Assembly (NCBI RefSeq): GCF_001904635.1
Contig: NZ_MRCB01000001.1
Span: 186,001-250,000, forward strand
Length of the DNA stretch: 64,000 nucleotides
Reading direction: 5' to 3'
Source of the DNA: Hydrococcus rivularis NIES-593
Lineage (GTDB): Bacteria; Cyanobacteriota; Cyanobacteriia; Cyanobacteriales; Microcystaceae
The notes beneath the pieces were generated by a model. The model was given only the letters and a program-made list of their open reading frames with translations. It had not been told where the DNA came from and did no database searches. The stretch's first letter is position 1; each line of letters begins with the position of its first letter. The position numbers and the translations under genes are program-made. This document shows positions 8,129 to 16,971 of the stretch, in pieces.

Positions 8129-9619
8129 TTATCGCTTTTTCAATTCGGCTTTAATCGCCTCAATAACCGTTTCGATAACCTTGACGCGGGCATAGTACTT
8201 ATCGTTGCCTGCAACTAGCGTCCAAGGGGCAGATGGAGTACTGGTACGCGCGATCGCTTGATCGATCGCAACTGCATAGAGATTCCATTTATCGCGGTTG
8301 CGCCAATCTTCTTCGGTAAGTTTGTAGAGTTTAAAGGGATTATTTTGGCGTTCTTGAAAGCGTCTTAGTTGTTCTTCTGGGCTGATATGCATCCAGAACT
8401 TCACTAAAACATAGCCGCCATTGGTCAATTGGGCTTCGAACTCGTTAATCTCCTGATAGGCGCGTCGCCATTCGGCTTCTGTAGCAAAACCTTCGATTCT
8501 CTCAACTAGCACGCGCCCGTACCAGCTACGATCGAAAATAGCGATCGTTCCACCGCCAGGAATTCTACGCCAAAAACGCCAGAGATAGTGATGGCGCTTT
8601 TCCTCGTCCGTAGGCGCAGCAAAGGCATTAACTTTGTAACTGCGGGGATCTAAAATGTCAGTCAGTCGCTTGATTGCACCTCCCTTTCCAGCTGCATCCC
8701 AGCCTTCAAAAATAATCAAAACTGGGAGATTGATTTGGTGGATTTTTAACTGAAGCTTGCGCAACTCGACTTGTGCCTCGCGCAATCGTTTTTTGTATTC
8801 GTTTTTGTCGAGTTTCAGGCTTAAATCGACCTTGGCTAGAAAATCGGGTTCAGTGGGTAACAGATGCTCTTGCGGCTGCAATCTGGGTGTCTCTACCTGA
8901 GGGATCTGGAGTCGATCTAAAGCTTGGGTAATGGTAGCCACTAATTGAGTCAGCACTTTGACCCTTGCCCAGCGCTTACAGTTTCCTTCTACCAACGTCC
9001 AAGGAGCAGCGCCAGTACTGGTATAGGTGAGCATTTCTTCTGCTAGGGCAGAATATTCTTCATACCGTTTTGCTTGCTGCCAGTCTTCCGGACGAACTCG
9101 CCAGGAGTCGAGTTCGTCAGAGGCATATTTTTTAATGCGGCTTTTGAGTTCTTTGCGCCCCAGATGAATCCAAAATTTGGCAATCGCAGTTCCATCATCG
9201 ACCAACTGCCGCTCAAAAGCATTGATATCCCTCATTAGCAGAGGAACTTGGGTGTTAGAAACCCGATCGAACAGCCGATCTTCGAGAACGTGAGTGTACC
9301 AACTGTGATAGAAAAACGCCAGACTGCCTCTCGGGGGAAGTTTGTGCCAAAATCGCCATAGAAAAGGATAGCGTTGCTCTTGGGGAGAAGGCGGGAAAAT
9401 GGGATGAACCGCAAAACCGCGCGGATCCATATAATTCACCATTTTTTTGACTAATGACCCTTTTCCGGCTGCCGCCCATCCTTCTAATACGACAATTACG
9501 GGTAATTTTTTATCCCAACAGGCTTTTTGCAACGCCCGCAACTGACGCATTAAGTCTTCTATTTGAGACTGATAGGTAACTTTATCTAAGGCAAGATCCA
9601 GATCGAGAGTGTCTAGCAT
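8129..9619 (-). CDS. pap: Two-domain PPK2 family polyphosphate phosphotransferase
   Basis: 496 residues containing two PPK2 domains. The first has the P-loop EGWAAAGKGS and the second EGWDAAGKGG. The second also has the lid/Walker B motif FDRSWYGR, whereas the first has FYHSWYTH at the equivalent place, so the C-terminal half is the likelier catalytic unit. Two-domain members (class II) mostly act as polyphosphate:AMP phosphotransferases, making ADP from AMP with polyphosphate as donor. That specificity is taken from the family. The gene is convergent with hetP (15-base gap) and divergent from galE. Confidence 0.87.
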   Translation of the reverse strand: MLDTLDLDLALDKVTYQSQIEDLMRQLRALQKACWDKKLPVIVVLEGWAAAGKGSLVKKMVNYMDPRGFAVHPIFPPSPQEQRYPFLWRFWHKLPPRGSLAFFYHSWYTHVLEDRLFDRVSNTQVPLLMRDINAFERQLVDDGTAIAKFWIHLGRKELKSRIKKYASDELDSWRVRPEDWQQAKRYEEYSALAEEMLTYTSTGAAPWTLVEGNCKRWARVKVLTQLVATITQALDRLQIPQVETPRLQPQEHLLPTEPDFLAKVDLSLKLDKNEYKKRLREAQVELRKLQLKIHQINLPVLIIFEGWDAAGKGGAIKRLTDILDPRSYKVNAFAAPTDEEKRHHYLWRFWRRIPGGGTIAIFDRSWYGRVLVERIEGFATEAEWRRAYQEINEFEAQLTNGGYVLVKFWMHISPEEQLRRFQERQNNPFKLYKLTEEDWRNRDKWNLYAVAIDQAIARTSTPSAPWTLVAGNDKYYARVKVIETVIEAIKAELKKR

Positions 9620-9717
9620 TTTCCAGCGATCGTGATGATAATGTAGAGATGAATTATTCAGTATAAGTAAAATTTCTAAGCCATCGCGGATAACTAATAA
9701 TTAATAAAGGAGTTCTG

Positions 9718-10722
9718 GTGTCATTAGTTAAACCAACAATTCTCGTTACGGGCGGGGCGGGTTATATCGGCTCTCACGCCGTCCTCGCCTTACAAAAGGC
9801 AGGCTATGAAGTCATTGTTCTGGATAACTTGTCCTACGGTCATCCAGAATTAATACAAGAGGTTTTAAAAGTAGAACTCATTGTTGGAGATACGAGCGAT
9901 CGCGCTTTGCTCGCCAATCTCTTTGCTAGCCGCGAAATCGCTGCCGTAATGCACTTTGCCGCTTTTATTGCCGTTGGAGAATCGGTAGTCGAGCCTGCCA
10001 AATACTATCATAACAACGTTGTTGGCACCCTGACCCTACTGGAAGCCATGCTCGCTGCCGGAGTCAAAAAGTTTGTCTTCTCTTCTACTTGCGCCATTTA
10101 TGGGATGCCGAAAGAAGTTCCCATGACCGAAACTCATCCCCACGATCCCCTCAGTCCTTATGCAGCGAGTAAGGAGATGGTAGAAAGAATTCTCGCCGAT
10201 TTCGATGGGGCTTATGGCTTAAAATCCGTTGCTTTTCGCTATTTTAATGCCTCCGGTGCCGATCCGAGCGGTTTGTTGGGGGAAGATCACAACCCAGAAA
10301 CTCACCTCATTCCCTTGGCTTTATTAACCGCTTTAGGAAAACGACAATCCCTATCGATTTTTGGCACCGATTATCCTACTCCCGACGGAACTGCTATTCG
10401 AGATTACATTCACGTGAGCGATTTAGCCGACGCACACGTTTTAGGATTGGAATATCTATTGGCTGGCGGCAATAGCGACGTTTTTAATCTGGGCAACGGC
10501 AATGGTTTTTCCGTGCGAGAAGTAATAGATACCGCAAGGAAAGTAACGAGTCGAGAAATTCCCGTCGTCGAGAGTCCTCGTCGGGCTGGCGATGCGCCGA
10601 TTCTAGTGGGGAGCACCCAAAAAGCCAGAGAAATTCTCGGCTGGAATCCTCAATATGCAGATTTGACTACCATTGTCAGTCACGCTTGGCAATGGCATCA
10701 GAAGCGCCATGGAAACAGTTAA
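9718..10722 (+). CDS. galE: UDP-glucose 4-epimerase
   Basis: Extended short-chain dehydrogenase of 334 residues that interconverts UDP-glucose and UDP-galactose with bound NAD, feeding galactolipid and polysaccharide synthesis. Seen: the nucleotide-binding GGAGYIGSH near the N-terminus, the serine-threonine motif SSTCAIYG, the YAASK catalytic Tyr-Lys pair, and the GalE-type FRYFNASGADPSG. Length fits the family. The start is GTG 9718, preceded at good distance by AAAGGAG. It lies alone, divergent from the PPK2 gene. Confidence 0.95.
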   Translation: MSLVKPTILVTGGAGYIGSHAVLALQKAGYEVIVLDNLSYGHPELIQEVLKVELIVGDTSDRALLANLFASREIAAVMHFAAFIAVGESVVEPAKYYHNNVVGTLTLLEAMLAAGVKKFVFSSTCAIYGMPKEVPMTETHPHDPLSPYAASKEMVERILADFDGAYGLKSVAFRYFNASGADPSGLLGEDHNPETHLIPLALLTALGKRQSLSIFGTDYPTPDGTAIRDYIHVSDLADAHVLGLEYLLAGGNSDVFNLGNGNGFSVREVIDTARKVTSREIPVVESPRRAGDAPILVGSTQKAREILGWNPQYADLTTIVSHAWQWHQKRHGNS

Positions 10723-10852
10723 CCTAAAGATTGGATAGCTGATGACCGATGACTAAAACAATCCCAATTGACAATTGATTGTTATGCACGGTAATTCAAG
10801 CCAAAATTATTCATAATTGCCAGCGATCGCTGGTAACGAGCGAGCCACTACA

Positions 10853-11296
10853 ATGAGATTAGTTATGGCTAATTTAGCGCAAAAATTTTTAACGATCTGT
10901 CTAAGTGCGACCGTAGGTTTCTCGACCTTCGGTTGTGTGGAAACCAAATTTTCTCAATGTCAAAAAATTATTGAAATTACAAAAAATATTGCCAAAGAAA
11001 GCCAAAATAATCGTCAAACAACCGATATAAAGAAAGTTCTTCAAATGGCAGATACTTTTGAAGAAACAGCTGAAGAGATGAAGAACCTCAGAATTCAAGA
11101 CGAAAAACTAATGCAGTATCAAATCGGTTTTGCTGAAGTATATCGCGGTAACGCTCAAGCAACTCGCGAATTTGTCGATGCCTTGCAAAAAAAAGACATT
11201 GCCAAGGCAAAGTTAACTCAAAAAAGAGTGCAACAAATAGGTAAAAAAGAACAAGAATTAGTCAGCAATATGAATAGTTATTGCCAAGGAAACTGA
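10853..11296 (+). CDS. Small secreted or lipoprotein-like hypothetical protein
   Basis: 147 residues from ATG 10853 (ATG 10865 is equally possible; the frame also extends up to a TTG). The N-terminus is hydrophobic and ends in STFGC, an imperfect lipobox, suggesting export and perhaps lipid attachment. The remainder is Lys/Gln-rich and predicted helical, including KNIAKESQNNRQ and KKDIAKAKLTQKRVQQIGKK. No family was recognised with certainty. It stands alone between galE and the convergent InrS-like gene, followed by G-rich repeats. Function unknown. Confidence 0.7.
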   Translation: MRLVMANLAQKFLTICLSATVGFSTFGCVETKFSQCQKIIEITKNIAKESQNNRQTTDIKKVLQMADTFEETAEEMKNLRIQDEKLMQYQIGFAEVYRGNAQATREFVDALQKKDIAKAKLTQKRVQQIGKKEQELVSNMNSYCQGN

Positions 11297-11329
11297 ACTA
11301 AGGACGGAGAGTAGAAGTCGGAAGTCGGA

Positions 11330-11425
11330 AGCCGAGGAAGTAGGGGAAGTGTGGGGAGTATGGGGAGACTTTTGGGACGGGGAGACAATTAACTACCAAC
11401 CACTAACTACTAACTACTCGCTAAT
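11330..11425. repeat. G-rich and TAACTAC-type intergenic low-complexity repeats
   Basis: GGGGAAGTGTGGGGAGTATG-like G-runs are followed by tandem CTAACTAC/CAACCAC units. Both kinds recur in other intergenic gaps of this window (near 19970, 47940-48000, 55270-55340 and 58680-58750). Non-coding. Confidence 0.7.
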
Positions 11426-11818
11426 TTAGGGCAAAAAGCGATCGAGGGCGGCTTTTAACTGTTCGATCTCTTCATCAATATTACCCTCATCGGCAGCACG
11501 GGCAATGCACTCGCTCAGATGTTCGTCTAAAATCAGGCGCGCCACGCGATCGATCGCGCCGCGAACGGCGGCAATTTGGATTAATACTTCAGGACACGGA
11601 CGGCTTTCTGTCACCATTGTCTTAATCCCGCGTATGTGTCCCTCTATACGAGACAGTCGATTTACAATCTGCCGCAGAGAAGCCTCGCTATGAACGTGAG
11701 GCTTGCCTTGCTCTTCATGAGTGTGGACGCGATCGCCATGCTGATGAGCGTTCTCTGACGGATGCAAAATTTTCTGCGGACTGGAATGAGTTGAATTGGT
11801 CAATGGCTTAGCTTCCAT
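11426..11818 (-). CDS. CsoR/RcnR-family metal-sensing repressor, InrS-like
   Basis: 130-residue all-helical DNA-binding repressor of the CsoR/RcnR/FrmR family. The metal-site residues are present: Cys75 (SRPCPEV), His100 and Cys104 (DEHLSEC), with His43 and His61 as possible further ligands. A His-rich N-terminal extension (AHQHGDRVHTHEE, KPHVHSE) resembles nickel sensor InrS of Synechocystis, which represses a nickel exporter. No exporter gene lies beside it here, so the metal and target are inferred. It could instead be a copper-type CsoR. Confidence 0.85.
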   Translation of the reverse strand: MEAKPLTNSTHSSPQKILHPSENAHQHGDRVHTHEEQGKPHVHSEASLRQIVNRLSRIEGHIRGIKTMVTESRPCPEVLIQIAAVRGAIDRVARLILDEHLSECIARAADEGNIDEEIEQLKAALDRFLP

Positions 11819-11967
11819 TCTTCACTCGATAAGGTGTGTAGCGGACATGCTACTAAATTCTAGTCTGACATAGATCGTAGGAGTGGGGCTAAATTAATTT
11901 TGTTTTGTTGTGGGGCAAACCGCTTTTTTTCGCGATCGATTAGTGATTAGTAGATAGATAGTCTGTG

Positions 11968-12717
11968 CTATTGACTTAGAGCGCGGAAGAATCGTTGCAT
12001 ATTAGTTAGTAAACCGGGTTTTTTCGGTTTTGGTGCCTGGGCATTCTCGTTCTCATCGCTGTTGCCCGTTACAGCGCCAGCGATAAGTAAATCTAGCCTT
12101 TCTCCTGCGGGTTTTTGGGGTTCCTCGGCAATTAGCTGATAGTCTTCCTCTCCCTCTAGCCAGACTTGCCACAAAGATGGATAAGAACGTAGCACGACAG
12201 CCCCTTCTAGAGGTCTAAAGTAGTAAGAGGATTCTAAGGTACTAAGGAAGCGTTCTCTCAGTTGGCGGGCAGCCAAACCAATTCCAACAACGGAAACGTC
12301 TTCTAGTTGGGGTATGAGGAGAACGACGGGGCGATCGCCTGCCAAATTGCAAAGTTTCTCAACCGAGTTGACTTCGATCGCCGAAGGAGAGACGACTAAG
12401 AAAGCCGTATCTTCTTCCGATATCTTCATATCTACCGGGATAAAACGACTCCCCAAGTCGCTTACTTGAAAAACGGTCTCTCCCCAATCGCGACGTGCCA
12501 AAGCTGCCGCACCCGTATCGGGAAATAAAACCCTCAATCCAGAACCATAGTCTTCCAAAAGGGAAGTAAATTCTAGGGCAAGCGATTGGGCTTGCAGGGC
12601 AATTTCTGGGACGACCAATTCTACTTGGATGCGCCCGCAACCGGCTTCTAGAGCCACTTTAGTCGCTTCTTTGGCTTGTTCTACAGCTTCTTCTAAGGTT
12701 GATGGAACTTGAGGCAT
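11968..12717 (-). CDS. DUF1995 family protein
   Basis: 249 residues, soluble, with no membrane segment. The sequence follows the cyanobacterial/plastid DUF1995 family throughout: a helical start (LEEAVEQAKEATKVALEAG), the VELVVPE strand, RVLFPDTGAA, a long middle domain, and a C-terminal block ending before the Pro/Lys tail (APKPKKPGLLTNM). The plant relative LPA3 assists photosystem II assembly; whether this protein does so is inference. It is monocistronic, upstream of the desulfurase on the same strand with an 81-base gap. Confidence 0.8.
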   Translation of the reverse strand: MPQVPSTLEEAVEQAKEATKVALEAGCGRIQVELVVPEIALQAQSLALEFTSLLEDYGSGLRVLFPDTGAAALARRDWGETVFQVSDLGSRFIPVDMKISEEDTAFLVVSPSAIEVNSVEKLCNLAGDRPVVLLIPQLEDVSVVGIGLAARQLRERFLSTLESSYYFRPLEGAVVLRSYPSLWQVWLEGEEDYQLIAEEPQKPAGERLDLLIAGAVTGNSDENENAQAPKPKKPGLLTNMQRFFRALSQ

Positions 12718-12798
12718 AGTCGGTTATCAGTTATCAGTTTATAGCGTTCGGTTTCTGGTGTGGCGATCGCTGCATGTTAGTCGCCAAGGAATAACTGC

Positions 12799-14007
12799 TT
12801 AATGTCCAGTCGTTACTAATTGAGGCATTAATCGATCGAGAACTTGTTTGAGTACCATTGCCGTCCAATCGATATCGGCTTCGGTAGTTTCTCGCCCCAG
12901 AGTCAGACGAATTCCGCCTAACGCTTCCTCTCGAGTAAAACCCATCGCTAGCAATATAGGGCTAGGAGATAGTTTCCCGCTGTGACAAGCCGAACCAGAA
13001 CTAATTCCAATTCCTGCTAGGTTTAACTGACGTACTATGGTTTTTCCCGTAATTTTTTCTTCTCTGACTCGATTGTGAGGATCGCTGACGATAAAGCTAA
13101 CGTGGTGCGGCAGGCGATACAATCTGTCTCCGGTAGGAATGAGGTAAGGACAGTCGGCTAAGCGATCGAAAAGGCGATCGCGCAATTCAATTAACCGACG
13201 GGCTTCTGTTTCTATGTCGGCGGCAGCCAATTCGGCAGCAACGCCAAATGCGGCAATGGCGGGAACGGCTTGCGTTCCCGATCGCAAGCCTTTTTCTTGT
13301 CCGCCACCGCCGAAGAGGGGAACTAATTCTCTACCCTCGCGCACGTATAATGCCCCAGCCCCTTGAACCCCATAGATTTTGTGGCTGGAGAGAGAAAGCA
13401 GATCGACTGGCAATCTCTGCACGTCGATAGGCACTCGTCCGGCTACTTGAACGGCATCGGTATGAAATAGTACGTTGCGATCGCCTTTGGCGCTGCGCCC
13501 AGCGCAATCGCGGACAATTTGAGCGAGTTCCTCAATCGGTTGTAGCGTGCCTACTTCGCTTTGCCCGTAAATAATTGACACCAAAACTGTGTTTGGCTGT
13601 ATGGCTGCTTTTAAATCGAGAGGATTTACTCTGCCGTAGCGATTGACGGGCAGTCGAGTTACTTGCCAGCCCCATTTTTCGAGCAAGTTAGCTGGTTGTG
13701 CGATCGCCGAATGTTCTGCGCTGGAAATAATCATATGTTGAGGCGTTTGATAGCGACGCGCTACGCCCATCATGGCGAGATTGTCAGCTTCTGTCCCACC
13801 AGAGGTAAAAACAATGGATTCGGGGTTGGGGGCGTTGATGAGATTGGCGACTTGAATTCTAGCGGTTTCAATAATTGTTGCTGCTCTCTCTCCCCAAGCG
13901 TGCAAGCTGGAAGGATTTCCCCACTGCTGCGCGAGGACTTCTTGCATCTTGGCAACCACCTCCGAGCGTGGAGGCGTTGTAGCACTATAGTCAAGATAAA
14001 TTTGCAT
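12799..14007 (-). CDS. Cysteine desulfurase, NifS/IscS type
   Basis: PLP enzyme of 402 residues that removes sulfur from cysteine as a persulfide for Fe-S clusters and thiolation. Seen: the N-terminal YLDYSATTPP, the cofactor lysine in LSSHKIYGVQG, and the long-loop catalytic cysteine in SSGSACHSGK, which marks class I (IscS/NifS) rather than the SufS class. It is distinct from the sufS gene later in the window. The family's usual length is about 385-400. Start ATG 14007 gives the canonical N-terminus. No iscU or nif partners are adjacent. Confidence 0.92.
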   Translation of the reverse strand: MQIYLDYSATTPPRSEVVAKMQEVLAQQWGNPSSLHAWGERAATIIETARIQVANLINAPNPESIVFTSGGTEADNLAMMGVARRYQTPQHMIISSAEHSAIAQPANLLEKWGWQVTRLPVNRYGRVNPLDLKAAIQPNTVLVSIIYGQSEVGTLQPIEELAQIVRDCAGRSAKGDRNVLFHTDAVQVAGRVPIDVQRLPVDLLSLSSHKIYGVQGAGALYVREGRELVPLFGGGGQEKGLRSGTQAVPAIAAFGVAAELAAADIETEARRLIELRDRLFDRLADCPYLIPTGDRLYRLPHHVSFIVSDPHNRVREEKITGKTIVRQLNLAGIGISSGSACHSGKLSPSPILLAMGFTREEALGGIRLTLGRETTEADIDWTAMVLKQVLDRLMPQLVTTGH

Positions 14008-14083
14008 TTTTTTACACTTTGAGGCGCGTCCCTAGAACGCTAGGTCTTATTTAATAACTTAGCAAACTTGGTTAAATCTCTAG

Positions 14084-14950
14084 TTAATGTTCTAAATATT
14101 GTCGCAGCGATCGCCGCATCACATCGACGGGAACTGGTTGTTGCAACCAAATTTTTAAGGCGGATGCACCTTGCTCGACTAACATCTCTAATCCGTCAAT
14201 CGCTTTCGCGCCTCGTTCTTTTGCTCGTACTAGAAATTGGGTAGGGTTAGGCGTATAAATAAGATCGTAAGCGATCGCATCGGTTGGCATTTTTTCCATC
14301 ACCGCTGCATCTACTGGAGATTCATTCACTTTTGGATACATTCCTACAGGAGTTGTATTCACTAACAACTTTGTATCCGATACCAGTCCGGCTAATTCCG
14401 ACCATTCATGAACTTCTAGGTCGGCTTTGAGAGCTGAATTCTGCCAACTTTGTTTAAATTCTTCCAACTTAGCGCGATCGCGTCCTACAACGCGAATTTT
14501 TGGACATCCTATCTCTGCACATCCGACCACAACAGCTCTCGCTGCACCCCCATTGCCTAAAATAATCGGGGTAACTTGCGTCCAATCGCGATCTAATTCT
14601 TTTAAAGGAGCTAAAAACCCTTCTACATCGGTATTTGTGCCGCACCAACCCGTTTCCGTGCGCCAAACGGTATTAACTGCCCCTACCAGTTGCGCTGCCG
14701 CAGAAACTTCCGATAGCAGAGGGATAATAGCTTGTTTATGGGGGATAGTAATGTTAAACCCAACGACTCCGATCGCCTCAAAACCCGCGATCGCTTTTTC
14801 TAAATCCTTTCCTTTGACTGGAAAAGGAACATAGACATAATTAACCCTCAAATGCGCGATCGCTGCATTGTGCATGACTGGCGACAGCGAATGTTCGACG
14901 GGATCGCCAATAACTCCTAATAGTTTAGTTTTACCTGTAATTAGTTGCAT
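14084..14950 (-). CDS. aroE: Shikimate 5-dehydrogenase
   Basis: 288 residues; reduces 3-dehydroshikimate to shikimate with NADPH in the aromatic amino acid pathway. Seen: the substrate-binding GDPVEHSLSPVMHNAA near the N-terminus, the catalytic lysine in NITIPHKQAI, the NADP-binding GNGGAARAVV, and NTTPVGMYP. Length is normal for the family. It lies 76 bases upstream of the desulfurase on the same strand, so shared transcription is possible, but no functional link is apparent. Confidence 0.95.
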   Translation of the reverse strand: MQLITGKTKLLGVIGDPVEHSLSPVMHNAAIAHLRVNYVYVPFPVKGKDLEKAIAGFEAIGVVGFNITIPHKQAIIPLLSEVSAAAQLVGAVNTVWRTETGWCGTNTDVEGFLAPLKELDRDWTQVTPIILGNGGAARAVVVGCAEIGCPKIRVVGRDRAKLEEFKQSWQNSALKADLEVHEWSELAGLVSDTKLLVNTTPVGMYPKVNESPVDAAVMEKMPTDAIAYDLIYTPNPTQFLVRAKERGAKAIDGLEMLVEQGASALKIWLQQPVPVDVMRRSLRQYLEH

Positions 14951-15217
14951 TTAAATTAATTTAAGCATCAGGAGATGTTTACAATCTTAGTATTGCTAAA
15001 CCAACAAAAAAACACAACAAAAATCTACTCATACATCGTCCAGATAACTTTCTTAGCGCTTCTGCGTAAGATTTTATTTATCCTTTTGAATAACGATCGC
15101 ATTATCGATCGAACAATCCAGTTAATAAACTGTCACTTCTTATCCTTTCCCCCTCAAGCCGCCATTCATAAAATTGAAATAATTTGGTCAAGCAGAATTT
15201 TTTAGGACAAAGAAGCA

Positions 15218-15496
15218 ATGAATAAACATAACATCGTCCAAGACCACAGTTCGGCTTGGGTAATGCAAACCTGGCTATCTTTTATTATTTCTGTAACTGC
15301 TACCTCGCTTGGAATTATTTATTTACCCGTCGATGGTTGGACAAAAAGCTTTATGGGAATGGGATTAGCTTTTACGGTTGGCTCTACAATTAGTTTGGCA
15401 AAAACTCAAAGAGATTTACATGAAGCAAAAAAAATCACGTCTAGAATCGAGGAAGCCAAAGTCGAAAAACTATTAGCAGAACACAATAATCTTTAA
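15218..15496 (+). CDS. YiaA/YiaB-type two-helix membrane protein
   Basis: 92-residue protein with two hydrophobic helices (about 16-33, SFIISVTATSLGIIYLP, and 46-63, FMGMGLAFTVGSTISLAK) and a charged C-terminal helix, matching the YiaAB two-helix domain. Role unknown in any organism. ATG 15218 lies just after AAAGAAG. It is a single gene followed at once by a strong terminator hairpin. Confidence 0.8.
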   Translation: MNKHNIVQDHSSAWVMQTWLSFIISVTATSLGIIYLPVDGWTKSFMGMGLAFTVGSTISLAKTQRDLHEAKKITSRIEEAKVEKLLAEHNNL

Positions 15497-15503
15497 TAAA
15501 AAA

Positions 15504-15535
15504 CCTCAATGGAGATAAACCATTGAGGATTTTTT
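15504..15535 (+). terminator. Rho-independent terminator after the yiaA-like gene
   Basis: Perfect 9-bp stem CCTCAATGG / CCATTGAGG with a 7-base loop, followed by a T-run (ATTTTTT). It starts 7 bases after the stop codon. It may also serve the ferredoxin operon arriving from the other strand. Confidence 0.85.
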
Positions 15536-15593
15536 GAATAGCAGAGCTATGTAAATTAGCCTTTTTTATCTTGTTCGATTTGATGGATTGAAT

Positions 15594-16019
15594 TTAATGA
15601 TTTGCTTGTTTCTTGAGTTTCTTAGCAGCGATCGCGCGATTCTTTTGAGGAAATCCAAGTTGCTTGATCTCTTGGTATTTTCGTTCTTCTTCTAACTCTT
15701 TTAGTTTGCTGTAATCGACCCAGTGAATGCAATCCACCGGGCAGGTATCGATAGCTTCTTGGATTATTTCTTCCAAATCGCCATCTTGATTAAAAACTCG
15801 CGATCGCCCGTACTCCGATTCGATGTAGAACGTATTTGGGGCAACGTGAGCGCAGTGTTTGCAGCCGATGCAGGTGATTTCATCGACGTAAACGCCTTTT
15901 TGCCGCAGTGCACCCCCTAGTTCCGGCTCGAATCCAGATCGTTCCGGGACCTCTCGAAATATACCCCCTAGCTCCGGCTCAAACCCAGATCGTTCGGGGG
16001 CTGGGGAAAAGTCAGCCAT
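15594..16019 (-). CDS. Cyanobacterial 4Fe-4S/3Fe-4S ferredoxin with a duplicated N-terminal motif
   Basis: 141 residues. The core carries CIGCKHC (first cluster cysteines) and CPVDCIHW (last cysteine), the pattern of a single-cluster bacterial-type ferredoxin; NTFYIESEYGRSRV separates them. The C-terminus is a Lys/Glu-rich helix. The N-terminus repeats PERSGFEPELGG twice, 17 residues apart, from a 51-base imperfect duplication. The ATG overlaps the ycf35 stop (TAATG), so translation is coupled and the genes form an operon with ycf35 and the DUF2997 gene. Electron partner unknown. Confidence 0.9.
   Translation of the reverse strand: MADFSPAPERSGFEPELGGIFREVPERSGFEPELGGALRQKGVYVDEITCIGCKHCAHVAPNTFYIESEYGRSRVFNQDGDLEEIIQEAIDTCPVDCIHWVDYSKLKELEEERKYQEIKQLGFPQKNRAIAAKKLKKQANH
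15912..15999. repeat. 51-bp-period duplication inside the ferredoxin gene
   Basis: A unit at 15912-15948 and one at 15963-15999 match at about 33 of 37 positions and keep the reading frame (17 codons apart). Each encodes PERSGFEPELGG. Confidence 0.85.
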
Positions 16020-16405
16020 TAGGCACTCCAGCGTTGGACGACTAAACGAATAGAACCATCTTCATTTTTTTGCTGTTCTGCAATCTGGAATCCTTGCTTA
16101 ACAGATTCGCTTACTACGGTATGGAAAGCATATCTCTGAGTTACTTTTCTCAAGAAACCTTCCACAGATAAAGGTTGCTGCCAGTATTGCAAATCGGCAA
16201 CCAACTCATATTCGTTTCCGTTCCAGCTAAAACCGATGTCGTGGTTATTGTCTTGTTCGATTACAATTTCAGCTGTGCGGGTTTGGCCTTGATATCCTCT
16301 GACGGTCGTCGGTCCCTCTTTCCAATCAATTCCCAGATCGGTCAGGGCAGCTTTGAGGGAGGTTAGGTTACGAATTTGGGTTTTGATATTGCTAAAGTGC
16401 GACAT
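16019..16405 (-). CDS. ycf35: Ycf35 / DUF1257 family protein
   Basis: 128-residue soluble protein conserved in cyanobacteria and algal plastids. Recognised from the start MSHFSNIKTQIRNL, the GYQGQT motif and the RYAFHTVV segment near the C-terminus. Biochemical role unknown. It sits in a DUF2997-ycf35-ferredoxin gene order that is common in cyanobacteria; the stop overlaps the ferredoxin start, hinting at a joint function. Confidence 0.9.
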   Translation of the reverse strand: MSHFSNIKTQIRNLTSLKAALTDLGIDWKEGPTTVRGYQGQTRTAEIVIEQDNNHDIGFSWNGNEYELVADLQYWQQPLSVEGFLRKVTQRYAFHTVVSESVKQGFQIAEQQKNEDGSIRLVVQRWSA

Positions 16406-16461
16406 AATCCTAGACGATTTGATTGAATTGGATTTTAGAAAAGGTAAATTTGAGAAAAAAA

Positions 16462-16677
16462 TTACCAGTTGCTAAAACTAGCCTGATTAGTAGCTCTAGC
16501 TGACTGGTTGACGGATTGGGAGTAATATTCGGAAGTGTTCTCCTGGGAAACCACCTGTCCGAGTTGAGTTTCGATCGCCGCAGTCACCTCTTGACAAGAA
16601 GACCCAACGATGCCTGTCACAGTTTCTTTCACTCGACCATCGGGATAGATAATGAACTCTAAGGTTTCCATATTCAT
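16462..16677 (-). CDS. DUF2997 family small protein
   Basis: 71 residues (or 69 from the second Met). The start METLEFIIYPDGRVKETVTG with GSSC and the EVTAAIETQLGQV helix fit DUF2997, which is regularly found next to ycf35. The C-terminus is Ser/Asn/Gln-rich. It is the first gene of the three-gene operon, 56 bases before ycf35. Function unknown. Confidence 0.85.
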   Translation of the reverse strand: MNMETLEFIIYPDGRVKETVTGIVGSSCQEVTAAIETQLGQVVSQENTSEYYSQSVNQSARATNQASFSNW

Positions 16678-16971
16678 GTTCGATCCCTTCCTACTCCTCT
16701 ATTTTTAGCTCTGCTGTTTTCTAGGAGACGACTATATTGCTTTGCTTAGCCCTATACAATAATCTTGAGCAACCGTAGCAATATGAATCAGATTTTAGCA
16801 AAATTTAATATTTACTGAGACATCTACTTTTATTGTTTGTAAGTTTCGCTTAACTTTTCATTTCAGTCAAGAGCAAAAAATTCTCAAAAATGTGGACTGC
16901 AACAAAAATATACAGATCGAGCTAGCAGCAGCCTTAGATAATAAAAATCGGTCTAGGTAACGAGAAGAGAA

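Noticed and set aside
12799-14007. The cysteine desulfurase as part of a nif cluster
   Set aside because: Neighbours are aroE and a DUF1995 gene; no nif, iscU or other nitrogenase genes are in the window.
14975-15205. 76-codon hydrophobic ORF between aroE and the yiaA-like gene
   Set aside because: A/T-rich intergenic DNA with no ribosome site; hydrophobicity follows from base composition.
16019-16019. Ferredoxin N-terminal repeat as a sequencing or assembly artefact
   Set aside because: The two copies differ at several bases, which a stutter or assembly duplication would not produce.
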